DNA from: Centropus unirufus
Lineage: Eukaryota; Chordata; Aves; Cuculiformes; Centropidae
Direction: 5' to 3'
Assembly (NCBI GenBank): GCA_013397695.1
Contig: VYZI01000068.1
Span: 3,363,947-3,427,946 of the forward strand
DNA: 64,000 nucleotides
The first letter of the stretch is position 1. The number at the start of each line of letters is the position of its first letter. Positions 19,964 to 33,935 of this stretch are shown in pieces. The notes below the pieces were generated by a model. It was not told the origin of the DNA, did not search any database, and saw nothing but the letters and a program-made list of their open reading frames with translations. The position numbers and the translations under genes were made by a program.

Positions 19964-22900
19964 GCACCACAGTAGGTGCTCAGCAAATCCTAAAACAAAG
20001 ACCAAAGGATGCTGGAGAGAAACATCTGTGTAATCTTTTTACTATTCTTTCTCTCACCTTGACTGCAGCCATTGGGCACAGAGGGAAGTACCATCAGGCA
20101 CTCCACCAGCTTTGCCTAGCTGCAGTGCCCAGGAGCAGCCAGCTGTTTGTTTTTCTTCTTAAGCTACGTCCCACATCTTTTCTTTGAATCTACAAAACCT
20201 ATGCTTTATCTTTTATTGCTTACCAGATGGAGATAAGTATAAAACCCTTTGTTCCAACAGTTGCAAGAGCATGAGAAGGAGAGATAGCATTTTCCACGTT
20301 CCTTCAAATCAATAGAAGTCATTCTCAGAGAATGCTGTGTGTGTGAGGTTGTGAATTAAGGGGGGAGGAGAGTGCTGGGCTAATGTAGTGAGGGATTGTA
20401 ATGCCAGGACAGCTTGCTTCATCTTCGTGGTGAAACAGCAGCAAAAGTTTTGCAAGAGAAAATTATCATCTGCAATCATTCACATACATTTCTATTGAAA
20501 ATATCTGTCTCTCGGTGGGAAGGAAATGGTGACAAGATGTTCAAGATCATAGGTAGCCAAAAATTCCTAATCCTGCAAGCTACATATCAGAATTCCCCAT
20601 AGGCTTTGGGAGTAGGTTGCAGGCAGCAACGCTCCCGGGTTCCCAGCACTTCATTTTTGCAGAATGAGGCTACAGTGGGAAGTTGGTGATGCAGCCTGAG
20701 CAGCCCATTCTGGTTTGCTGGTTGCCACCATGGAGAATTCAAACAATCCCTTCAGCACTCTCTGCCCCACGAGGTGGCCCATCTCCTGTCTGAGGGCTGT
20801 TCTAGGTTCGGGAGACAAAACAGATTAAAAGGGTGCCCACTCCTGTTTTAGACAGCACTCTGAGGAAAAAATATCCACTTATGCTTAAAACTTTTCACAG
20901 AGAGATGTTTAACATGCAGAAATCAAAGTGAGTATAGAGCCCTTGATGGTCCAGATCATTAGACTGAAGTTCCTTCTTCAGATAAGAGTTTTTTTCCCTC
21001 CACTTAGAAAATGAAATGACTACGTTATCCAGTGCCATAGTCTATTTGCACTTTAATTTATCTGCTTGAAGAAATTCTTACAAAGATCTGTCCTGCCCAC
21101 TGCTCTGGAACTGAGGTAGCTGGAAGCAGTTTATATGGTGATTAGAGAGCAGAAAGGGATCAGAGTTTTCACCGTCTCAGTCAAAAGGGCAACTGACATG
21201 AAATCCCCTCCATCTGAGCTTGTGACACTTATTACCTGAGCATTGTTACCACCAGCACTTGTGATTTTGTGAATCTAGGCTGTCATTTCCCACGCTTCTC
21301 AGTAGCCCTAAAACAAGTCCTCAAATAAAACTTCCCTGATACAAAATAAAACAAACTCAAAACCCTAAAAATGCTTATTTTATCTCAGTATTCCTTCATC
21401 TTGATTTTTTTTTGGGTGGGATTATTTTAGTTAAGCCACAAGAAAAGAAAGGATATCAGCACAATCCTGATCTATACTATCAGGCATCAGGTTCCTTGAC
21501 CTTGGGGTTTTATTACTGTGAGGGTGGGAGAATGGAGCTCACTGGTAGCCTACCCTGCAGGTAGCTGGCCCCCCAGTCGGTGAGACTGGCAATACATTCA
21601 GCTGAATGCCAGGCATATCGGTCAATAACGATCTTACCTCAAAGGGTTTTTTTTAGTCCCTGAAAAAGTCAGGCTTCAGCCTTACTCAGAGTCTAAGCAA
21701 ACTCTATTCCACATCATTTCAAAATACACTCTGTTCAAAACCATTGTTGCAAGCATATAAACAAGTATTTTTTCTGAAATAGGGCATATCTTATTATTCT
21801 TGTGATTTTCCTTTGCAGAGGTTTTCTACAGACAGTGCTGTGGATGGCACAGTACATGTTGGCAGCCAAGTGCAGAGGAGGAAAAAATATGAGTTTATCT
21901 CATTATCTTCAGGAGCCTCTAGATGAAATTGTAAATGGGTGTTTTCATAAAGCTTTCCAGCTCTCACCACCCAGAACTAATTAAAGCTTTGTATAAATTC
22001 ACACATCTTGTCACAAGAATAGGGAAAGTATGGGAAAATTAGAGCTGCAAGCTTTGCTGACATGCATGTGACCTTTTAATTTTGCATATTTTTGCTATCT
22101 TTGTTTTGAATAAGAATTTTGCAGGGAAGTTAATGCTGTCCTGTTAAGACAGCTCGTTTATATGTGTGTATTACTGTCCTAGCCCTGGCAGTACCTGCAC
22201 CTGGAATACAAAATCCACACATGGACCTGAGCTAATCAGACAGGCACACAAAGGCCCACATTCTCTTCCCAAGGGCCTTGCAAATGCAATTTAAAATAAG
22301 TTGAGGACTAACAGTCTTTGGAAAGAATGAGGGAAGAAAATGGCATATAATAGATAGCACTGCAATACAAAATCCATTGTAGACTTATCTTTAAGCCCTT
22401 CTTTTAATTTCCGATGCAGCAAGCATATGGCTGGGCGGGTGCTCTGGCTGCCTCTGCAACCAGGGAGAAGCAGAAGCCTGCTCTGCTGGGACACACACAG
22501 GCAGTGTTCAGTGGAACGCTTCTCTCAAGGCCACTTCATGTTTTCAAAGCGGCACAAAAAAAGGCTTGTCTTTCTGAGAGCCAAGCTGCCTTTTTAACTG
22601 TGGGGGTGTAATGGTTTACTCATTATTTCAGGTCTCTCTCCCCCATAAGCCAAGGTTGTCTCTAACTCAGGGAGCCGATCTGCTGCGTACTGCAAAACCT
22701 TGCAAGAGGCAAGGTGGTGTTCTGGTTAAAGTAACCATGAATCCCTTGGCAACATCTCAGCCTTCAAGAAACTCAATTTGTTGTTTGACCTGCTTTTTTT
22801 TTTCAGAAGGGTTGCTGGAGAACTCGGAGGAGAGGTCTGACATATGGTACCCACACAGACATGTCAGGTAGAATCACAGGAATACATCATTTATGAATGC

Positions 22901-25470
22901 CTCTATTAACTCACCTATAGCTCTGCAGAGAATACCACTCGTCAAAAACATTCTTAAAATGTTACCTGAGGGACTGCGTAGAAAATAAATTAATTTTTAA
23001 TCCACTAATAATGAACAACTTTTACAGTTTACTAGAGATGTGTGCTGAACTTGGGTGAAATTTTTCTCAGAGCATTACAGGAATTATAGATTTTGTATGT
23101 GGTCATACCTGTATGATTTCTCACTGCCTCAGATTTTATCTAACCACGTGCACATGGAAAAAATGCTGGAAAGCTTTGTGAAATCACGCCGGTAGTGATA
23201 CACAGCTTAGACAGTAGCAAATGACTACATGGCTGGGGAATCAGACCCTCTTCTGGACACAGTGGTGACAGACCAGGGTCCAAAACCTGACATGGACAGT
23301 GAGAGCTAGGAAGAATTTTGTAGCAATTCATTAGATAATGGCACATTTAATCTACATAGAACTTACTGTAGTGGCTTCTGCATATGCCATTTTAGCAATC
23401 TTTTTTGTTACCAAGTCTCAAGTAGATCATGCAAAAAAAACCAAAACAAAAACAAATTGTGACTTGGCAGTCACAACATTAATCTGCTGCACATTTAAAC
23501 AGGCTGCTGAAAGAGAATTTTTTAACAGCTAAAAATCCAAGCACCTGGCAAACAGAATGTTTTGCGAGGAGATTGGTTTATTTCACTTGACAGTTTTATT
23601 AAACTTTAATCACCTTCTCAATGCATGCATTGTCTAGTACCCGCTGTTCCTATAGCCTCAACTGGGGACTTTTAAAGAAGATGAATACTTATTTTTCTCA
23701 TTCTCTAGCACAGTGCAGTTCTGCTGTCTTTCATTATTAACCATAAACTAGAGACAGAAATCGGTGAGATAAAATGAGGCAATAAAACAAAATTAAAGTG
23801 CTGTCAGCACTAGATTTGTCAGGATTTTAATGAGCTTTGCAATACAGGCTGTTGACTATAAGTAATAATTCACAATGCCATTCATCACTCAACAAAATAA
23901 TATACTTTTAGCAGACATCTATAACTATTTTCCAAATGATGGAGGTACTTACAGACAAGATTGATGGATACTGTGAGCAGGTGCCATTGCCACTATGCTC
24001 CAATTAAGGGCTGTGTGCATTGAATGAGGCTAAAGTCGACTCTTGCCTAGTGTTTGCTTTACAGAAAGCTTAAATCACAGCAACAGAACATCCAAATCAG
24101 TTCACAATGTCTCCTTCTAGACATTCCTATGGTTTTATGCTGATAAAATGTTTACCTACTTTTTTCCTCTGATCTCCAATGCATTTGGAGGAATGCATTT
24201 GGCATGTGCAGACGATGCGTATTAGAAGTCAGTAGCTAAAGGGAAATGATAATACTACTGTCCTGCCTGGCTGCCATGGACCAGATGCCAGTTAGCAGCC
24301 AGGTCTCTAGGGGACAGCCTTTATTGTAAGCATGATGCAATATTTGAATTTCTGGGATAGGGACCGTAGTGAGACACTTTAATTGCTCCGTCATTGCATC
24401 TGGTACCTGGGAAACTTGCCCTTCAATTGTTTTCTAGGTAAGTGAAACCCCTGAAAAATTTACAGAAGGACTTAAAGACAGATTTTCCAGCTGGGTGAGA
24501 TCTTTCATTTACCTTCAATCCTTTTTACTCAACTATAAATCGAGTTGTTTCCATAGATTACTTTCACTTTGCAGTTGTGCGGATGAGATAATGAGATCAG
24601 TCAGATCTGTTTGCTGTCATCCTCTGCTTATTTGCATTGGTATAACGTAAGGTAGCTGCTAAACCTGCAAAAACAAGAGAGGAATGAGGACGTGTCAGCA
24701 CAGCGACTCAGACTTGAAAGATGTGTGCAAAGAGTATCAGAAGTATGTTGCTTGGCTGGGAATCTGCTTGGAAACTGATCCTTTGTGTCCATGAAGAGCT
24801 GTGTAGAAAGGACAGTGCAAAGAACGGAGCAGCTAACTTCAGTGTGGACATAGCTATGTAGATGTCCGAAAGATGGAAAGTAGTTCAGACTCCTGGGCTT
24901 CATTACAAAATCCCGAACAGCACAGCCCGGTTCAACATCCAGTAGCCTTCAAGTCAACTCTGATAAATAGCTGGGGAGGTTTTGGACTGTCATTTCCCTT
25001 TGGAAATTCATAATCTGGGGATGTACTTTTCTCTTTGGTCTCTCTTTTATTTCACAGGGATGAGATCCAAGCTCAGTGCACATACAACACAGGATACCTT
25101 CATGCTCCTCAGGACTAAGGAGGGAATCACTCACTAACAACCAAGTTCCTAGGGAACTTCCTATTCTCAGGCCACAGTTAGTCAGGGCATGGTGACATTT
25201 GTTTCAGCTTGTTTTTATTGACTGGGTAAATAACGCTTGATTACAACAGCTACAGTTTTCCCCGTGGTTATGTTTGGCAACGACCTTCTCCCCCTTCTTT
25301 AACTGCACTGTTAACTAGGAGGTCTGTGTTTCCCTTCTTGTCAAAAGCAACTAATCTCCCTGCCTCTGGAATTCCTTCTCCTAGAGTGAGAGAACAGTGA
25401 TTATTTGCTTTGTGGTGCTTCGAGTCTTCTGTGTGCTTTTAATAAAATCTGTAATTAATATATTGAAAGA

Positions 25471-25494
25471 GTTTTTTGTTTGTTTGTTTTTTTC
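25471..25494 (+). repeat. T-rich (TTTG)n simple repeat
   Basis: Short imperfect run of GTTT units ending in a T tract. Confidence 0.8.
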
Positions 25495-27390
25495 CTGTGG
25501 CTGACCACATCTTGAGCAGAAGTTTTTAACGGCAGTAGACACAAATAAAGAATAATTAATTGTGCTCCCAGCATGACTAACATTTCTTGTAACGATGCAA
25601 TAGCCTTAGGTGGCTAAGCGTGACTGCCTGAAAGAAGTCAGTATTGTATTTTTAACAAGAAACCTGACTTCATTAACTAATCCAGAATTAGAGGGAAAAT
25701 CCTGCCCAAACACTGCCAAATCTGCAGCTGTGTTAAAATCCAGGGACACTGGACCTTCTGGGAACACAGAGCAAGGAATTAGTGCCCTTTCCCTAGGTTT
25801 TAGAAGAAAGCAGTAATATTCTTTGACCTGTGAAAGTGTATAAAGAGCATAAAAATCTCAAACTAACTCCAACTGAAGCCAAAGAAAATTAGACATGTCA
25901 ATAGAAGCAGAAATGAGCCAAAAACATCCATATTGAAACTCACAACAGTAGTATTAATAAATACAGAATATATATCTAACTTTTTGACATCAGATATCAC
26001 AAATTGAGAGTTTAGGTTTAGATTTTTTTTTTAGACATGAATGTGATCATAGATACAAAATAATCACAACAGGCCGTGTTTATCTCACATAACCTTTTGA
26101 GATAGTCTCTGTTTATAGGCAGAGGAGGGAGAAAGGCATCTCCTGAGGCTGACTCAGCTTTTCAGCCTTTAGGCTCTGGTGTAAAATGTCTTGCAAGATA
26201 ATATAATTTTCAAATTTGTCCTCAAGAGAAAACAAATTTCCGAATAAAACCTACTCCATGTTTTCATATCTGGACTACAAGAAAAGTTTCACTTATTTAT
26301 ATGCCACGGATCAGAATCACAACCAGAAATCTGGAATATAGTGATGCATTATTTCTGTATTCACACAGTGTACACATGAAAGGAAGATTGATAATATGAA
26401 TAATACTGTGGTTTGAGCTAAATTAGAGTCAGTTTGTGAGGAAGTTTCTGTAACTACATTCATTCTCTGAAAGCTAACTGCACGTTTTTGTGAGTGTTCT
26501 TCCAAAGTGATAAAGCAGGGCATTGCTATACAAAAACACCAATGTTTATATTTAACCAAGGCCAACCTCAAGCTGCAGGAAAAGGGGCCTCACCTTCAAG
26601 GAAGTGCGAATAGGGCAGACAAACAGAGTATTCCATCCTATACATTGAGAGATCACGAGGGTCCCTCTCTCTTCTGTGATGACCGACATCCAGTGAGAAT
26701 CTTGTTTGTGTGGCTGTTCCTGATCCCAGATCCACGTGTTCCTGGATCTATTTCCTTAGTCCAGCTCCCTCCTGACCATGAACCCATTTCCCTGAGTCTG
26801 CTCTGCAGCATTTGTGATGATGTACAGTCATTGAGGAGTTGGGTAGGGGCAGAACGTCATATATTTCTATATATTTTATTACTTTCTTATTATTTTCATT
26901 ATTGTTTAATTGAAGCACTTTTTTCCATATTATTTAATTAAAGCACTAGTTGTAGTTTCCAATCTGAAAGTCTTTTGCCTCTCATTTCCCCCTCCCCTTT
27001 CTCTGGGGTGAGGGGGAGGAATTGTGGAAGCTCAGTTGCATGGTTTTAGTTGCCTAGATTTAGCCACTGCCATTCAGCAGTGCACAACTATATTCTGGAA
27101 AAGGATCATCAGGAAAATTATTAGTGGTCTTTAAAGGGTATCATGCATTGCTGTCCGGAAATGAGATCTGAAACACTAAAAAACGTAAAAGCTCTCTACT
27201 CTCTTGGTACTAAGCAAGTATAAAACATAAAAGAAGAAAACCTGAATGCGTATGCTAGACATTTAAAGGAAATGTAAATTCAGTAAATTAAACAGTTCTG
27301 GGTTATTATAGTATATTCTATTCCAAGAAAGGATTTATTTCTATCTTAATACCACAGTGATAGTCTGTAAGGTAGAGATAATTAGAAATC

Positions 27391-27424
27391 TTTTTTCTTT
27401 TTTCTTTTTTTGTTTTTTTTTTTT
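27391..27424 (+). repeat. T/C-rich low-complexity tract
   Basis: Thirty-four bases of almost pure T with isolated C and one G. Confidence 0.85.
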
Positions 27425-30400
27425 CTGGCTAATAAATGAATACTTACAGGCCTGGCCTGTTTTACAGATAAAGACTCTTCTACAATGGTTATAGCTCCTC
27501 CATCTCTCAGACATCTATCTCTTTTCAGGCAGGTATCAGAGGCAAAGATTTCCCTGGCTTTAGAGACATCCTGTGGATACTTGTTACTACCTGAGAATAA
27601 GACATGGTTGGCTTCTGAAAGGGAAAGTAGGAAATGGTGAAATGAAGAAGGCAGCACCTAGAGGACAGAAGAGTGTGACATCGGTCTCTTAACTATCCAG
27701 ACGAGAAAAGAAGGAAACAGTTTGCAGGTTTTTATTGTGATTTCTGAGGAAAGACCTACTTCCAGTGTAGGCAATTCCAGTGTAGGGAAATATAAACAGG
27801 GAAGTGAAAGCTTATGGGGTCATCGAGTTGGTGATGCTTAAGTCCAAATACAGCCTGACAAATCTAATTTTCAGATAAGAGTTTTATTTATCTTAAAGGC
27901 CAAAAAATCTGTTAAACTGTCTCATTGAGCTCTACTAGCAAACCATGAAATACTTCCCTAGTTACTCCAGTATACAGTATAGTAGCATGTCTAACTCTTA
28001 GATAATGTTTATTTTACATAAAGGCATACTGAAACCATTGAAAGACTTCCTATTTTCCCCTGGGGGTTTGCTATAATGGGTAATCAATCTCATTATTGCA
28101 AACATTTGCACTATGTCTAACGAATCTGACTGTTTTCAGGTGGCTGTCATTGCATCTTACTGTCTCAGTGTCTGGTAGAATAAATGGGCTTTCCAGGCTT
28201 GGTATCTTCTTCCTATGGGAGTCCAGTTGCAAGACTTTCATCTTTCAGTCTTCTACTTAGCAAGATGTTGAGCTATTCAAAACTTTTCCTATGAAGTTTG
28301 TTTGTCTATTTTTAATAAAATCCCTCATATCTTTTTTTATTTATTCTTTTCTGTATCCCTTGCCATATTTTCAACAGCTTTTTTATATGAAGACATGGTT
28401 TTTCCCTATAAAAATCATATTTTTTTTCTACATTATAGATCATGTGGGTTATCATTCTCCACCTCGTTGAATTTTGAAATACAAACTCTACAATCCCGAA
28501 GCATCTCAGCTTTCCACAGTGTACTCAAGATAAATGTTAGCAAGCCTAAGAGAATAGATCACTACATTAAGAGAGCTTTTTAAAATTTAAACAGTGTAAA
28601 ATAGGTATACACTGTTTTCCAGTACTGTTTTCCCCTTCTGATCACCCGTCTTTCCTATTTATACATAGATTTGATCTCAATTTAGTAACTGGATTATCCT
28701 ATTGTTTGGATTTCTTTTATTCACACTAAACGTTTAATATCGCTCCCTCCCACAAGGTCATTTTTTTCAGCTGTGAATTGTATTTCCATGCGCTTGCAAT
28801 TACAGGTGCTCTATTAATCATCATCACTGTGAATCACAGACATAAATAAACAAGGCTGATGAAAGACCTTTTACTGCTATCACTTATAACAAAACAAGTT
28901 ACACAGACAAGCTGTGACCTGTGAGATCAGATTGGTATCTAGAGTTTTAATCTCTGTTCTTGGCTGTGCTAGAGAAAAATGGCTATCATTTATCACCAGC
29001 AAAGTATGCAGTAAGCAATAAGAATGTGTGAGCTAAACAACATTAAACAGTAGCTGCTGTGTAGATACATAAGCAGTATTATACATCTACTATAAACATT
29101 TATTAGCAATATGCTGTAATTATGAACACAGATTGATTACAAAGGACTTGAAACAGCAGAATTCTGTTAATTGCAATGGAAAGGTGCATTTGCAATGAGC
29201 AACCACCATTAACTAATTTACTCAGATGATCAAACTAAAATTACATCATGAGGAAACTATGTAGTATTCCAGTTGAAACACATAAACCAAAGTAAAGAAG
29301 GTAGGGGGACTCTTCAAGTAATGAAAGAGGGTTTGGTTATTACTATTTTTAATTTATATACACTTCCTGGGTATAAAGCTAATAATCCTGGTATACGATT
29401 TGTGATCATTAATGCATTGTTGCAAGAAACTATATATTGGTATTTTTCTTTACTTTGAAAATGTCAAGTCCCCAATCCTCCATGTATGATAGTACAGTAC
29501 AGCCTATTTGCTTCACAGGTTATTGAAATCCAATGTACAAAGAGCACCTCTAACATTTTTGGTAAATCTTATCACTGACTTCTAGGGGAAACAGGGGGAA
29601 GAGTGCCAGGGATACAAAACGACCTGGGAACGTACGTGTTAAGCCATCCTCTGACTAAACACCAATCTGTCCCTTCACATATGCATAGTGACTGGAATTC
29701 ATGTACTTAAAATGTGAGGCATAGAGTTCAGAAGACAACCTCTCTTCCAGTTTAAATAAAACTATTGCCAAGCTCCAGCCATACTGAATCTTGCATACAG
29801 AACTAACTGAAAAGCAAGTTGCTTCTCTTACTTCATTCTGATAAATAGTTGCTCTCCCAATCATTCCCTCCAAAATCAAAACGTGCCTTGCTTTTGTTCA
29901 GAGATTATGTCTTCAACAGAGATTTTCAATGTAATTTGAAATAAATGGTTGTAATATCAAAAAGCTAAATCTCAGATCCAAAAGTTTTGCTGTTTGATTT
30001 CTTTCTTTTATAAGTGAAAAAAAAATTCTATATATCACACAGCTATTCTACTAGGAATACTATTAAAACAGCTACAGACAATTAAAGCCACCAGTTCTGC
30101 TGAAATCCTTTAGTTTAGCTGTTAAAAACGTTTTATTATATGATTTCAAGTCTGTTGAAAGTCCCAAAGAAACCACTATCCTGTCAGCATCCAGTATACA
30201 GAATTCACACCACCCCTTCAGAGCTCTGCTACGCTGAGGCCTTTATGAGTAGCCTTTGACTACACAACACTATAGATGTTGGTCATTGCACCTACTTACA
30301 AAGCAACAAAGATAAAAAACTGTCTTCCAAGATTACTGTCACTGTAAATTTTGCCTCAGTTTTTATTGCAGGTAGTTGATCTCCAACTTGTCATGCATGC

Positions 30401-31885
30401 AAAAGTCATCTGCTCTATATGCATGCAAGCCACTCCATTTGAATTACTAACATCAACAAGTAGAACTGATAGCAACAAATAATAAATAACTTCTCTTTCA
30501 TTGTCCAGATCCTGCATTCAGAGAACTTGTCTGTGATTTGCAAGCTGAGAAGCAGAGCCCAAAGTCAACCTCCATAAGATCATCAAATCAAAACGAGAAT
30601 TTCTTTTGGAACTTATCGGCTGTCAGCTTTGGAGTAGAAGTGAATAGCAGCTGCCAAAAGCAGATGAGTAATAGATGCTGTGAATATGGAGACCACAAAT
30701 CAGGGGGCCTGTTTGAGAAAAGATCTGCTATACAACAAGGGCATTTTTGCATGTCCTTCAGCAATATCTGGCAGAAGGGCCTAGCACTTTGAACTAGACA
30801 GTTATTAAAGACAGTGATTTGAACAATCCAGAAATGTCTGTTTCTGAATTATGCAGAACCGTTTCAAGGTTTTATCAAAGTTATGGGTGTTTTCCTCTGT
30901 GTTCTGAAATGAAAGGCAAGGTTGAGATAATAGTGTTCTGTGAAGGACATCCATTTAAAACATGCACAGTGCTCAAGTGTGCTATCAGCTGCTTTACCAT
31001 ACAGAAAAGCTTGTAAGGGAATAAAGTAACGACAGTGGAAATGTTTGATCATAAGCCTGATATTTTCCCTTCACATGCAGCACTGAAGGGTATACTTTAT
31101 ATTCTATTATTGTTTTGATGCCTAAAAAACTAACTTTCCTGTCCTTCTGGGTGAAATGGGAGTAACTGCAGTGGTGCTGGGTGACTTATGTAGTTACAAA
31201 GCCCCAGTCTGCTGTGGCCGAGCAGCCCCAAAGCTGAAAATGTTTGAAGCCGTATTTTTCACCTGTCACACCACTTGATGCAGGAACATCTTTGGGGTCA
31301 GCTCCAGGCTATTCTGCTGATACCCTGTAATTCAAGGTACTGGAGCTAGTGTGCCTTATGATCCCAGTAAGAAAGGAACCCAGGTTCCCTAAACTATTCC
31401 TCAAAATACCATTTTCTGGAGCTAACATAAGGAAGAGAAAAAATACAGATAATCTTTTGTCCCTGCAGATGCTGGGAATCCTGAGCTGTGTAGCATCAGA
31501 CAGACTTCTCAGGCCTTATGGTACACATCTCACCCATAGAAAGGTTCACTGGCATTTTGGTTTTGAGGCCTCTTACAGAATTTTCTTAGGCAAAAAAAAA
31601 AATAATTCATCATTTCTACCATCAAACAACCGTATGTTCACGTGAGAACTTGCCGCTCTGCTTTAAGATAAAGACAAAGCCATGCAGCTGGCGTAATCAG
31701 CAATACCAAGTGGGAGCTGCCTGCAGGCTCCTCTGTTACCATCACCCAGCTGAGTTTACGCAGCAGCCAATAGACCTGGACAGCCCCCAGTGCAGGCCTG
31801 AAGAACAAGTTGTACGTGCAGCACACCAGTCTGTCCCTGCACAGGTTCACAGCTATGTGGATCACTAAGTCTTTGATGCAGTCTT

Positions 31886-32223
31886 CTGGTTAGAATCACC
31901 AGGTGGAAAAAGACCTCTGAGATCATCAAATCCAACCATACCTGTCGACCACTAAAAGACATGTCCTTAAGCACCTCATCTACCCATTTTTTAAATACTT
32001 CCAGGGATGGTGACTCAACTGCCTCCCTTGGCAGCCTCTACCAGTGCCTGATGACCCTTTCAGTGAAGAACTTTTTCCTAATGTCTAATCTGAACCTCCC
32101 CTAGTGCAGCTTGAGGCCATCCCCCCTTGTCCTATCCCCTGTCACTTGGGAGAAGAGACCAGCACTCACCTCTCCACAACCTCCTTTTAGGCAGTTGTAG
32201 GCAGTGCTAAGGTCTCCCTCGTT
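31886..32223 (-). mobile_element. CR1 retrotransposon 3' fragment, minus strand
   Basis: The reverse of CR1 is clear: 'gatcatcaaatccaacca', 'ccctttcagtgaagaac', 'ccccttgtcctatcccctg' and 'ttgtaggcagtgctaaggtctccc'. It resembles the copy at 7891-8495 closely enough to be the same subfamily. It stops abruptly at about 32223. No frame is intact. Confidence 0.9.
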
Positions 32224-33910
32224 GTGGATAAAATCTCCCTTAGAGTTTACCCTGTAAGGCAATTCACACTCGATGTAGGTTAACGCTAGACTTGACTGAA
32301 TCAGACAAACACTGCTTTTCAAAGGTGCTGTTTCACCATGGTAGAAATCAAAGCAGTGTGAATATTTCTGTGGTTTAGGATCAGTTTTGTGTGACAGCAA
32401 GGGAAACTGGTACTATCAGTGAGTTAACGATGCTCCTCTGTTCCTAGGTATTTGAAATGGCAGCTGGAGAGCGTCTATTTGATCCTCAACCTGGAAAGTG
32501 TTTCTCCAGAGATGATCACCTCCAGAGACATAAGGCATGGTGGCTGGGGGAAGGTCCCTTTATTATCTAGCAGGCTGCACTCCAAGGTCAAGGGACCCAT
32601 GGAGATGATAGGGAAGTGGAGTACATCAAGCTGCTCCCAGCATCCGCCATGCCATGAACAACGCAGGTGCAAGCACAGAAGTGAGAGTTCTCTTCCTGCA
32701 GAGGGAAGAAGATGCTCATGCCTCTGTCTGAGACATAGGATTCATTTCTACTTTCCTCCCTTCTTTGCAAAGACACCTTGGGACTTTCACAGATTACTTC
32801 TGTTTTCTATAGCAAGTGGGGGATGAGTATGTGCACAACACAAATCCCACAGTCTTACATTGCACAGCATTTGCCAAGCACATGGATTTTGTACTGTAAC
32901 TCTGAAGACATTCAGCATCTGGGGAACAGGAATCTGCTTTTGACAGCTGCTCTGGGATCATCACATCTTCTTTTACACCAATCTCACATGGCTGTTCTGC
33001 AGAATAGTTTTTCAAGAGTACTATCCTTACTGAGGACCGATATTTATGGTCCTCCCTCCTTCCCCTGGCTCCAAATTTCTGTGTGAGAACTACTTCACAC
33101 CCATTTTACATTTAATATATGTGCTAGAATGGCACGCAGTATAGTAAAAGTCAGAAATTTTCTCATAGTAACAAAAATTCTCCCATGTAACAAAATGCGT
33201 TGCTTGACTCACCCTGCAAGCAAAAGGAACATTTCACACCAAATGGTGTTTTGGCTTGAGGAAAATCACTCAATCCACTTTCCAGATTAATTTCAGCTGT
33301 CAGATTAGATAATCTGTTATCATACATGTAATGAGTAGGAGTTATTGGTTTAGGCCTCAATTTAGGAAGACAGCTTTAACCCTAAGCCTTGGAGTTACCT
33401 CATCTTACAAAGTCAATATATTTAAAAATAAACAGAAGTTTTTTATTATACCAGAACCCTGATTTAGATAGGAAAAAAGTAATTTTGCACCAGGCAAAAT
33501 GGTACATGTGTGGTCATTTGATTGTTTTCTTTTTTATAACTGAAAGGTTTAGGGCAAAAATGTGGTGGAACTTGCTCAACAGAGAACACTGGCAAAGTTA
33601 AGAGAGAAATTTTAAGCACTAAATGATTCAGTAAAGCAAATATCAAGTATTTTCTAGAGCCTAAGGAATACCGATGCATTACAAGTCAAAACCATGTAGA
33701 CATCCTTCACAGAACCATCATAGAGGGCATATATAGATTTTAAAGTACATCAGGAGTGCATAAACAACAGTAGAAAGAAGTATATCCATTGGAAGAGAGA
33801 CTTTAATTTACATCCTGTCAGTTCCAGGTGAGTATTACACACAGTGTCAGCTGGCAAGCTCATATATAGCCCTATTTACACTGTACCAATTAATAATGAT
33901 TAATCGATAC

Positions 33911-33935
33911 AATCTGCACCATTCAGGTGCAGATT
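33911..33935. repeat. Perfect inverted repeat, 10-base arms with 5-base loop
   Basis: AATCTGCACC and GGTGCAGATT flank ATTCA. It could form a short hairpin; no role is known. Confidence 0.8.

Larger units (their letters stand above)
19964..31885. other. Intergenic DNA without a recognised gene
   Basis: About 12 kb of AT-rich sequence. Reading frames are short; the longest (26507-26941, 144 codons, plus) is rich in hydrophobic and low-complexity runs near its end and matches nothing I know. Simple repeats at 25471-25494 (TTTG-rich) and 27391-27424 (T/C tract) are present. No CR1 was recognised here. Confidence 0.55.

Noticed and set aside
21802..21984. Acceptor-like tttgcag followed by open frames
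   Set aside because: Two frames are open, neither resembles a known protein, and no convincing donor follows.
22806..22868. Exon-like 60-base segment after a poly-T acceptor
   Set aside because: Too short to support; the donor is weak and several frames are open.
26507..26941. 144-codon plus-strand frame
   Set aside because: No known domain, no splice or start context that stands out, and it ends in an AT-rich hydrophobic run; likely chance.
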